From: an uncultured Bacilli bacterium
GTDB lineage: Bacteria; Bacillota_I; Bacilli_A; RF39; UBA660
NCBI GenBank assembly: GCA_944331815.1
Contig: CALVIQ010000043.1
Location: 1-10,654, forward strand
Length of the DNA: 10,654 bases
Direction: 5' to 3'
In this document: positions 5,556 to 10,654 of the stretch, in pieces
Position numbering within the stretch: the first letter of the stretch is position 1
How the letters are laid out: each line of letters starts with the position of its first letter
The notes under the pieces: model-generated
What the model saw: only the letters and a program-made list of their open reading frames with translations
Database searches by the model: none
Told to the model about the DNA's origin: nothing
Program-made: the position numbers and the translations under genes

Positions 5556-5675
5556 ATGGCTTTTGTAGCTTCTTTATTAGCAACTGTTGGATCTATGGTT
5601 GCTTCAATGGGTAGTCAAGCTTGTTTCTTCTGCTTTTTAGATGAACCAGAATGTCCAAAAAATTTAATTAAATAA
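5556..5675 (+). CDS. agrD: AgrD, cyclic autoinducer peptide precursor
   Basis: A 39-codon ORF with a strong AAGGAGG 8 bp before its ATG. Leader residues 1-22 form a hydrophobic, Ala/Ser/Met-rich segment with no charged residue. Next comes the core CFFCFL (23-28) and then the recognition tail DEPECPKNLIK (29-39). The tail aligns residue by residue with DEVEVPKEL of S. aureus AgrD, which places AgrB cleavage after Leu28. AgrB would then join Leu28 to the Cys23 thiol as a thiolactone. The ring would have six residues instead of the usual five and hold a second free cysteine, Cys26. A third cysteine, Cys33, replaces the usual Val or other residue before the tail proline. The exact N-terminal trimming cannot be read from sequence. 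Position right behind agrB supports the call strongly. Confidence 0.92.
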   Translation: MAFVASLLATVGSMVASMGSQACFFCFLDEPECPKNLIK

Positions 5676-5680
5676 ATATT

Positions 5681-5712
5681 AAAAAATGTAGAATTTGAAA
5701 TTCTACATTTTT
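5681..5712. terminator. Bidirectional terminator shared by agrBD and agrAC
   Basis: ATGTAGAA and TTCTACAT (5686-5693 and 5701-5708) pair around TTTGAAA, with an A run before and a T run after, so it has a U-tract in both directions. It sits 10 bp past the agrD stop. Its right arm contains the agrC stop codon and last Met codon. Confidence 0.8.
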
Positions 5713-7013
5713 ATTTTAACTATTTGAGTAAATATATTGTTTATAACTCTTATTTCATTATAAATATTATTATTTTCATTTACTATTTTAGTTAATAAAC
5801 TTAATCCATATCCATGACCTTTTGTCTTTGTAGTATATCCTTTTTCACTTATTTTATTTATATCAATGTTATCTTTAATTCTATTTGAAACTTCAATAAA
5901 AAAGAAATCATCAACATACATAGAAATAATTATCTCTCTATCTTTTTTATTAAATTTAATTGTCTCTTCAATTGCATTATCTAATATTATTCCAACTATT
6001 CTGCATATATCATAATTCATTTTAGATGAAATATTAGATAAATCAATTTTTCTAACTTGTGTTCCTACATCTAAAATAACTTCAATATTATTTTCTTGCA
6101 TTAAAAGCATTTTTTGATAAATTAGTCCTTGTAAACCACCTGATGGAATTCTCTTTGCTTTTGTATATACTACTTCGTTATCTTCCCTTTTTTCCTTTAT
6201 GATTTCATTAATATATTCTACTGCTTTTTCATCTTTCTTTTCAACCATTGATTTTATAACTAATAATTGATTTTTATTTTCATGATTATTAACTCTTTGA
6301 TAATCTAGCATCTTTTCATATTCATTTAAATTATTAATTAAATATAAATTTTCTTCTTTAAAATGCAAATTTTCATTTTGCTTAAATAGTGCATAAAATA
6401 ATATAAAAGTATATATTAAAACAAGTAACATATTTATTATGAATATTTCATAAATTTCCAATTCTAAAAAATTTGATACATATAGAAAATTTGTAGAAAT
6501 TATCATAATTAATGAATATATTATCAAATATTTAGTATTAATTTTTAAAGTTAAATTATAAACGAATAGGTAAATTTTATTGGCAAAATTTATCTTTGCT
6601 AATATAACAATTAAACAACTTATAGATAACACTATAATAATATTTCCTAGTAAATTATATCTAATTTGACTTGTTTCAAATTTAAATGCAAAAATCAAAA
6701 ATATTGTCACTATTATTTCAACTATAAAAATTAATAATTGCTCAACTATTGTACTTATTAAAGTTTCTTTTAAGTTTTTTCTAAATAAATAATAATTTCC
6801 CAAAAAAACAACTATAGTCATTATAAAAAATCTTACCAAATTATTAACTTCAAAATAAGTTATTAAAGAAAACAAAATAAACAATAATAAAGTAATATAT
6901 ATTCTATAATTTTTTAATGATATTTTTTCATTTAATAATTTAGATAAAACATATATAACAGCAACAGAATTAATTAATGATTGTAAAAAATATTGATTTA
7001 AAGCTTCTAACAC
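5703..7013 (-). CDS. agrC: AgrC-type sensor histidine kinase
   Basis: Membrane receptor kinase that should sense the AgrD-derived peptide. The N-terminal ~210 residues hold six or seven hydrophobic segments (about 8-26, 36-54, 58-77, 88-112, 121-140, 162-180, 190-211), the usual AgrC sensor. Then follow a linker helix and the phosphoacceptor region NNHENKNQLLVIKSMV with His244. The C-terminal GHKL ATPase domain shows the N-box ILDNAIEE (343-350) and the glycine-rich lid GHGYGLSLL (399-407). Length 436 aa is typical. It starts at GTG (7013-7011), overlapping the end of agrA by 7 bp, so the two genes are translationally coupled and share a promoter ahead of agrA. The order agrA then agrC is the reverse of staphylococci. 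The 3' end runs into the terminator shared with agrD. Confidence 0.92.
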   Translation of the reverse strand: MLEALNQYFLQSLINSVAVIYVLSKLLNEKISLKNYRIYITLLLFILFSLITYFEVNNLVRFFIMTIVVFLGNYYLFRKNLKETLISTIVEQLLIFIVEIIVTIFLIFAFKFETSQIRYNLLGNIIIVLSISCLIVILAKINFANKIYLFVYNLTLKINTKYLIIYSLIMIISTNFLYVSNFLELEIYEIFIINMLLVLIYTFILFYALFKQNENLHFKEENLYLINNLNEYEKMLDYQRVNNHENKNQLLVIKSMVEKKDEKAVEYINEIIKEKREDNEVVYTKAKRIPSGGLQGLIYQKMLLMQENNIEVILDVGTQVRKIDLSNISSKMNYDICRIVGIILDNAIEETIKFNKKDREIIISMYVDDFFFIEVSNRIKDNIDINKISEKGYTTKTKGHGYGLSLLTKIVNENNNIYNEIRVINNIFTQIVKIKM

Positions 7014-7717
7014 CTTTGACCAACTTCCTTTTTATAATTATCAGAAACTAAATCAACAGTATCACCATTATCAAATATTATTACTTTATTTTTCTTGTCA
7101 ACTTTTATAATTCTATCCTCATTAACTAAACAAGCTCTATGGCTTTGCATTAAAGTTCCCATACTCATTTCTTTTATTTCAGTTAATGATTTACCAATCT
7201 TATAAGTCATTGTATCTGTTTTTATAATACATTTTCTTTCTACACTATCATGAGTAACATATAAAATATCTCTAATTGGAATTATATAAACTGCATTACT
7301 ATCAACGAATCTAATTGCATTTTTCTTACCCATATATGCTAAAGAATTCATAATTGCGTCTTTTACTCTATTTTCAAAATCATCAAATTTGCAAATAAAA
7401 GTTAAAACCATTAATTGGTCTCGAACAATATTTGAAGCTAACTCTTCATGCGCAGTTATAAAAATTATTACACTATCTAAATCGTTTTTTCTAATAATTC
7501 TAGCAATATCTATACCAGATGCAGATTTTGTTTCAATATCTAATAAATAAATTCTATTTACCATTGGTTGTTGAATAAAATTTTTAAATTTATTATCATA
7601 ATCATTAAAGATGTGTGTTTTGTATTCTAATTTATTATTCATCATGATTTTACTTATAATTTTTTCTATATTATCAGTTATTTCTTTATAATCATCTACA
7701 ACTACAAAATTTATCAT
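7007..7717 (-). CDS. agrA: AgrA-type response regulator (receiver plus LytTR DNA-binding domain)
   Basis: Cytoplasmic response regulator of 236 aa, partner of AgrC. The receiver domain (about residues 1-125) has the acidic pair Asp8-Asp9, phosphoacceptor Asp60 in YLLDIE, Thr88 in FITAH and Lys110. The LytTR domain (about 133-235) includes DILYVTHD and MQSHRACLVN, the conserved SHR-x-x-LVN signature of the family. The LytTR class, rather than a winged helix, is what identifies it as AgrA-like. The ATG has a strong GGAGGAG 7 bp upstream. It is the first gene of a minus-strand operon with agrC. Likely targets are its own promoter and the agrBD promoter, inferred from known agr circuits. No RNAIII-like gene is evident nearby, so its other targets are unknown. 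Confidence 0.93.
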   Translation of the reverse strand: MINFVVVDDYKEITDNIEKIISKIMMNNKLEYKTHIFNDYDNKFKNFIQQPMVNRIYLLDIETKSASGIDIARIIRKNDLDSVIIFITAHEELASNIVRDQLMVLTFICKFDDFENRVKDAIMNSLAYMGKKNAIRFVDSNAVYIIPIRDILYVTHDSVERKCIIKTDTMTYKIGKSLTEIKEMSMGTLMQSHRACLVNEDRIIKVDKKNKVIIFDNGDTVDLVSDNYKKEVGQRC

Positions 7718-7749
7718 AAATACTCCTCCACGTTTGCGCTATGTTAATA

Positions 7750-7775
7750 ATTATATCATATTTTGGAAAATTATG
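7750..7775 (-). promoter_or_regulatory. agrAC promoter with extended -10 and upstream palindrome
   Basis: On the minus strand TGATATAAT is an extended -10 with a perfect hexamer (7755-7750). No good -35 is present. In its place lies an imperfect inverted repeat, CATAATTTT-CC-AAAATATG (7775-7757), which could be an operator. Transcription would start near 7743. Confidence 0.6.
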
Positions 7776-7790
7776 GTATATTTTTTGTTT

Positions 7791-7820
7791 AAAAAAACTA
7801 ATTTTATGTTTAAATTAGTT
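7791..7820 (-). terminator. feoAB terminator
   Basis: On the minus strand AACTAATTT, a 7-nt loop and AAATTAGTT form a perfect 9-bp stem followed by a T run. It lies 3 bp past the feoB stop codon and ahead of the agrA promoter, so iron uptake and quorum sensing are separate transcripts. Confidence 0.8.
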
Positions 7821-7823
7821 CAT

Positions 7824-9824
7824 TTAAATAAAATTTGATATATTATTTATTAAAAAGCACAATAATACACCTATTAAAGTAGGAATTATAATAGCTAATA
7901 GTGTCCATTTATAACTACCAGTTTCCTTCTTAATTGTTAGACAAGTTGTTGAGCAAGGAAAATGACATAATGAGAAAATAAGAACACAAATAGCAGTAGT
8001 AATTGTCCAGCCATTGTTAACCAAAATTGTTCTTAAACTTTCTAAACTTTCATACTCTACTAAATTACCTGTTGACATATATGCCATAAGTATTATTGGA
8101 ATAACTATTTCATTAGCTGGAAATCCTAATATAAATGCAATTAAAATGATTCCATCTAATCCTAACATTTTACCTAATGGATCTAAAAACATTGCAATAT
8201 GATTTAATAAAGATATGTCATTTATATGTAAATTTGCTAATAGCCATATTAAAGCACCAGCTGGTACTGCAACTACAACCGCTCTACCTAATACAAATAA
8301 AGTTCGATCAAATATTGATCTGATTATAACTTTACCTATTTGTGGTTTTCGATAAGGTGGTAATTCTAATGTAAAAGATGAAGGAACTCCTTTTAATATA
8401 GTTTTTGACAAGATATAAGAAACTAAAAAAGTTAATAAAAATCCTAACAATATTACCATTGTCAATATAATGACACTTAAAAATGAATTACCATTTATGC
8501 CTACAAAAAATATAGTAATTAATGTTATCATTGTAGGAAAGCGACCATTACAGGGTACAAATACATTCGTTAAAATAGCTATTAATCTTTCTCTTGGTGA
8601 ATCAATTATTCTTGCTCCACTAACTCCTACTGCATTGCAGCCAAACCCCATACACATGGTTAACGCTTGCTTTCCACATGCACGACATTTTTTAAACATT
8701 TTGTCTAAATTAAAAGCTATTCTTGGTAAGAAACCTAAGTCTTCTAATAAAGTAAATAAAGGGAAAAATATGGCCATAGGAGGTAACATTACTGCGACAA
8801 CCCAACTTAACACTTTATATACTCCAGTGATTAATAAATCAATCAGAAATTGAGGAATTTTTAAAAATTCTAAAAATTTTAAAATGTAGATTTCTAAAAA
8901 AGAAAAAAAATTGAATAATAAGTCTGATGGATAATTTGCTCCTTTTATAGTTAACCAAAATATTACCATTAACATAGCTATCATAAGAGGAATACCAAAA
9001 ATTTTACTTGTTGTTATTTTATCTATTTTTAAATCTTTATTTTTATAATTTTTATCATCATAACTTACTACCTCTCTAGCAATCTCTTCTGCTTTAGTAA
9101 CTAACATATCAACTAAATTGAAATTTTGACATTCTAACAATTGTTTTTGAATAAATTCATCTTCTAATAGATTAATTCCTATATACTCAGTTATTTTTTT
9201 ATACAATGAACTATTATAATTAATTAAGTTAATTGCTACCCATCGCGGATTTAAATCTTTTACTTTTTCTTTTATATAATCAGTCAAAAATAATATTTTT
9301 TCTTCTATTTCATCTGAATATCCTATATTCATATCACTGAAATTTGTGCTTTCTATTTTTTCTAACAAATTATTTATTCCATTTTTATTTCGCGCACTTG
9401 TTCCAACTACTGGAACACCTAATATATTTGATAATTTTATTAAATCAATATTTATTTTCTTTTTTTTAGCTTCATCCATTAAATTAACGCATACAATAAC
9501 TTTTTTAGTTACCTCTAAAGTTTGTAATACTAAATTTAAATTTCTTTCTAAACATACTGCATCACACACTACAATTACTAAGTCATATTTATCAAAACAG
9601 ATAAAATCACGTGCTACTACTTCTTCTTCAGAATGAGAAATTAAGGAATATGTACCAGGTAAATCATATATCTTATAATCTTTGTTATTATATTTAAATA
9701 TTCCACTAGCATTACTTACTGTTTTTCCTGGCCAATTTCCTGTATGTTGATGTAATCCTGTTAAAGAATTAAATACTGTACTTTTTCCAACATTAGGGTT
9801 ACCTGCTAAAGCAATTATTTTCAT
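7824..9824 (-). CDS. feoB: Ferrous iron transport protein B
   Basis: Main membrane component of Fe(II) uptake. The N-terminal G-domain has G1 GNPNVGKST (residues 8-16), the switch region HTGNWPGKTV (27-36), G3 DLPG (54-57), G4 NLMD (114-117) and G5 TSA (142-144). A spacer helical domain follows to about 270. The transmembrane part has the paired gate regions: CRACGKQALTMCMGFGCNAVG (380-400, starting with a CxxC), VPCNGRFPT (423-431, the variant common in Clostridia), ANEIVIPII, and CHFPCSTTCLTI near the end. At 666 aa it lies in the normal range for Gram-positive FeoB, and no frameshift is visible. It overlaps feoA by 4 bp (ATGA), with AGAGGT about 10 bp upstream as its ribosome site. No FeoC follows; feoB is the last gene before a terminator. 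Fur-type control is suggested by the sites upstream of feoA. Confidence 0.97.
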   Translation of the reverse strand: MKIIALAGNPNVGKSTVFNSLTGLHQHTGNWPGKTVSNASGIFKYNNKDYKIYDLPGTYSLISHSEEEVVARDFICFDKYDLVIVVCDAVCLERNLNLVLQTLEVTKKVIVCVNLMDEAKKKKINIDLIKLSNILGVPVVGTSARNKNGINNLLEKIESTNFSDMNIGYSDEIEEKILFLTDYIKEKVKDLNPRWVAINLINYNSSLYKKITEYIGINLLEDEFIQKQLLECQNFNLVDMLVTKAEEIAREVVSYDDKNYKNKDLKIDKITTSKIFGIPLMIAMLMVIFWLTIKGANYPSDLLFNFFSFLEIYILKFLEFLKIPQFLIDLLITGVYKVLSWVVAVMLPPMAIFFPLFTLLEDLGFLPRIAFNLDKMFKKCRACGKQALTMCMGFGCNAVGVSGARIIDSPRERLIAILTNVFVPCNGRFPTMITLITIFFVGINGNSFLSVIILTMVILLGFLLTFLVSYILSKTILKGVPSSFTLELPPYRKPQIGKVIIRSIFDRTLFVLGRAVVVAVPAGALIWLLANLHINDISLLNHIAMFLDPLGKMLGLDGIILIAFILGFPANEIVIPIILMAYMSTGNLVEYESLESLRTILVNNGWTITTAICVLIFSLCHFPCSTTCLTIKKETGSYKWTLLAIIIPTLIGVLLCFLINNISNFI

Positions 9825-10045
9825 ATAATATCTACCTCTATTTTATTACAATCTTCTTTTCTAATAGCAATTATAGCTCCCCTAATTAAATAAGCTATAG
9901 GGTCATTAAATGGGCTTTTTAAGACACATTCAACATTTGTCCCTTCAATTAGACCAATATCAAGTAATCTTCTTTTTATATTATCATTGGCAACTATTTT
10001 TTTTACAATAGCTTTATTACCAACTTTCATATCACATAAATACAT
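9821..10045 (-). CDS. feoA: Ferrous iron transport protein A
   Basis: Small cytoplasmic SH3-like protein (74 aa) that works with FeoB. It shows the family pattern: a start with D-x-KVGNKAIVKKI, then RRLLDIGLIEGTNVEC (about residues 25-40), and IRGAIIAIRKEDCNKIEV at the end. I chose the ATG at 10045-10043. It gives the usual FeoA length of about 75 aa and has AAAGGAA 8 bp upstream. The longer in-frame ORF from 10132 would add 29 unrelated residues, would overlap the terminator of the upstream HTH gene and its coding end, and has no ribosome site. The intermediate ATG at aa 24 of that ORF also lacks one. Its stop overlaps the feoB start, so the two are translationally coupled. Confidence 0.94.
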   Translation of the reverse strand: MYLCDMKVGNKAIVKKIVANDNIKRRLLDIGLIEGTNVECVLKSPFNDPIAYLIRGAIIAIRKEDCNKIEVDII

Positions 10046-10062
10046 CCAACCAATTCCTTTCA

Positions 10063-10095
10063 TGATATTATATGTCATAAAGAAATTGGAGTTAA
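10063..10095 (-). promoter_or_regulatory. feoAB promoter with overlapping weak Fur-like palindrome
   Basis: On the minus strand TTAACT (10095-10090), 17 bp, and a perfect TATAAT (10072-10067). TGACATATAATATCA (10077-10063) covers the -10 and matches the Fur consensus TGATAATNATTATCA at 10 of 14 defined positions. In such AT-rich DNA this match alone is weak, but the position fits iron repression. Confidence 0.45.
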
Positions 10096-10127
10096 TAAAA
10101 ACGATATTCCTATTTAGAAATATCGTT
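10095..10127 (-). terminator. Terminator of the HTH gene
   Basis: On the minus strand AACGATATT and AATATCGTT form a perfect 9-bp stem followed by TTTTATT. The loop region contains the stop codon of the HTH gene. It separates that gene from feoAB. Confidence 0.7.
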
Positions 10128-10454
10128 ATCAATTAATTCTGCTTCTTTTAGTATATTATATATACACGAATAACTTCTTCTATTATAAAATTTACAAAAT
10201 TTTCTAACACTAACATTACTTCTTTTATACAAATTTATTATATATTCTTTTTCTTTTTGACTTATTTTATTAACTGGTTCTCTATTTTTATTACCATGTT
10301 CAAAATTAATCTCACCTTCTAATATTTCTTTTTTTAGTTTTAATATATATTTTGGATGATAACCTGTAATATTAGCTATTTCAACATAAGAAAGATATGA
10401 TTTTCCCCTTAATTTATCAGCAATTAACTTGGCTGCTTCTATTTTCTTACCCAT
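10110..10454 (-). CDS. Stand-alone double helix-turn-helix protein, like the N-terminus of ISNCY-type transposases
   Basis: A 114-aa basic protein with two predicted DNA-binding helix-turn-helix segments. The first is about residues 21-45 (YVEIANITGYHPKYILKLKK). The linker HGNKNREPVNK (53-63) follows, and the second is about 65-107, ending in NILKEAELI. The arrangement of HTH, a HGN-x-x-R-x-P linker and a second HTH ending in LKEAxLI recalls the DNA-binding end of ISNCY/IS1202-like transposases (pattern from memory, no search). The DDE catalytic core that should follow is missing, and the gene ends cleanly at a terminator. It has its own promoter and ribosome site (AGGTGAT), so it looks functional instead of decayed. 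It may be a domesticated transposase domain acting as a regulator. It lies upstream of feoAB in the same direction; whether it controls iron uptake is unknown. Confidence 0.6.
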   Translation of the reverse strand: MGKKIEAAKLIADKLRGKSYLSYVEIANITGYHPKYILKLKKEILEGEINFEHGNKNREPVNKISQKEKEYIINLYKRSNVSVRKFCKFYNRRSYSCIYNILKEAELIDNDISK

Positions 10455-10503
10455 AATATCACCTAAACTAATAATATCATAAAAGTAATATTTTTACAAG
10501 ATA

Positions 10504-10531
10504 ATTATACAAAAAATAGGAATTTTTTCAA
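10504..10531 (-). promoter_or_regulatory. Promoter of the HTH gene
   Basis: On the minus strand TTGAAA (10531-10526), 16 bp, and a perfect TATAAT (10509-10504). The leader to the ATG at 10454 is about 43 nt and shows no clear riboswitch fold. Confidence 0.65.
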
Positions 10532-10543
10532 TGTCATTAACTT

Positions 10544-10579
10544 AAGCAAGAATTTTAGAAAAAAAATTCTTGCTTTTTT
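10544..10579 (+). terminator. Strong hairpin with plus-strand U-tract and no assigned gene
   Basis: AAGCAAGAATTTT (10544-10556) and AAAATTCTTGCTT (10563-10575) form a perfect 13-bp stem with a 6-nt loop and six T residues at 10574-10579. The U-tract is on the plus strand only, yet no plus-strand gene lies to its left in this block. It could end a small RNA or antisense transcript, or act structurally in a minus-strand leader. Confidence 0.6.
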
Positions 10580-10623
10580 GTTTATATAACTTTTATGTTT
10601 AATTTTAGACACAACAAAACAAT

Positions 10624-10638
10624 TGATACTTATTATCA
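10624..10638. promoter_or_regulatory. Near-consensus Fur box
   Basis: TGATACTTATTATCA matches the 7-1-7 Fur consensus TGATAATNATTATCA at 13 of 14 defined positions. It is extended by outer bases to TTGATA-N5-TATCAA. Read on the plus strand, TTGATA with TACTAT 16 bp later (10645-10650) could be the promoter it controls, serving a gene beyond the window. PerR and Fur boxes are similar, so which regulator binds is uncertain. Confidence 0.55.
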
Positions 10639-10654
10639 AAATTTTACTATTAAT

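Noticed and set aside
8014..9636. Plus-strand ORFs at 8014-8202, 8470-8853 and 9346-9636
   Set aside because: They lie antisense inside feoB, have no plausible ribosome sites, and translate to low-complexity sequence with no family pattern; feoB on the other strand is unmistakable.
10046..10132. Longer feoA start at 10132
   Set aside because: It would overlap the HTH gene and its terminator, lacks a ribosome site, and adds 29 residues foreign to FeoA; the ATG at 10045 has AAAGGAA 8 bp upstream.
1..10654. UGA read as tryptophan (Mollicutes-type code)
   Set aside because: Conserved Trp positions checked in the cold-shock proteins use TGG, and TGA serves as the feoA stop in an ATGA overlap.
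1..10654. CRISPR array, tRNA, rRNA, complete insertion sequence or attachment site
   Set aside because: No regularly spaced repeats, tRNA-like cloverleaf, or paired terminal inverted repeats with target duplications were seen; the only mobile-element trace is the transposase-like HTH protein.

Overview
The window is very AT-rich, with long A and T tracts in every intergenic space, TTA/ATA/AAA-rich coding, Shine-Dalgarno sites of the AGGAGG/GAGG type and short U-tract terminators. The gene families (clostridial-type FeoB, AgrBDCA, paired cold-shock proteins, LysM repeats, DUF368) point to a low-GC Bacillota, plausibly an uncultured gut Bacilli/Erysipelotrichia-like lineage. Lineage is an inference; I computed no GC value and ran no search. 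Tryptophan is written TGG in the conserved places I checked and TGA ends feoA, so there is no sign of UGA recoding.

Left block (1-3584, all minus strand). A clear promoter (TTGATA-N17-TATAAT) drives a membrane-anchored protein of unknown function (407 aa), a patatin-like phospholipase and tryptophanyl-tRNA synthetase (trpS). The genes are packed 2-12 bp apart. A hairpin with a U-run follows trpS, and a DUF368 gene (polyprenyl-phosphate translocase family), cut by the window edge, starts right behind it.

Middle block (3600-4745, minus). It holds a LysM-repeat protein without a signal peptide and two tandem cold-shock proteins, each with its own promoter and terminator. Two perfect TGTCGAA repeats 10 bp apart, the form of tandem Spo0A boxes, lie upstream of the first cold-shock promoter.

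Quorum-sensing block (4876-7755). agrB and a small unlisted agrD (39 codons, 5556-5675) run on the plus strand. They converge on agrA-agrC, which run on the minus strand with agrA first, and one bidirectional hairpin separates the two operons and contains the agrC stop codon. In the expected circuit AgrB processes AgrD to a cyclic peptide, AgrC senses it and phosphorylates AgrA, and AgrA acts through its LytTR domain. The unusual points are the split convergent layout and the AgrD sequence, which has three cysteines and a predicted six-residue ring.

Right block (7791-10654). feoA-feoB (ferrous iron uptake) is minus strand with an ATGA overlap, a candidate promoter overlapped by a weak Fur-like palindrome, and its own terminator before agrA. 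Upstream is a stand-alone double-HTH protein resembling the DNA-binding end of ISNCY-type transposases, with its own promoter and terminator. At the far right are a plus-strand terminator with no gene assigned to it and a near-consensus Fur box that probably controls a gene beyond the window.
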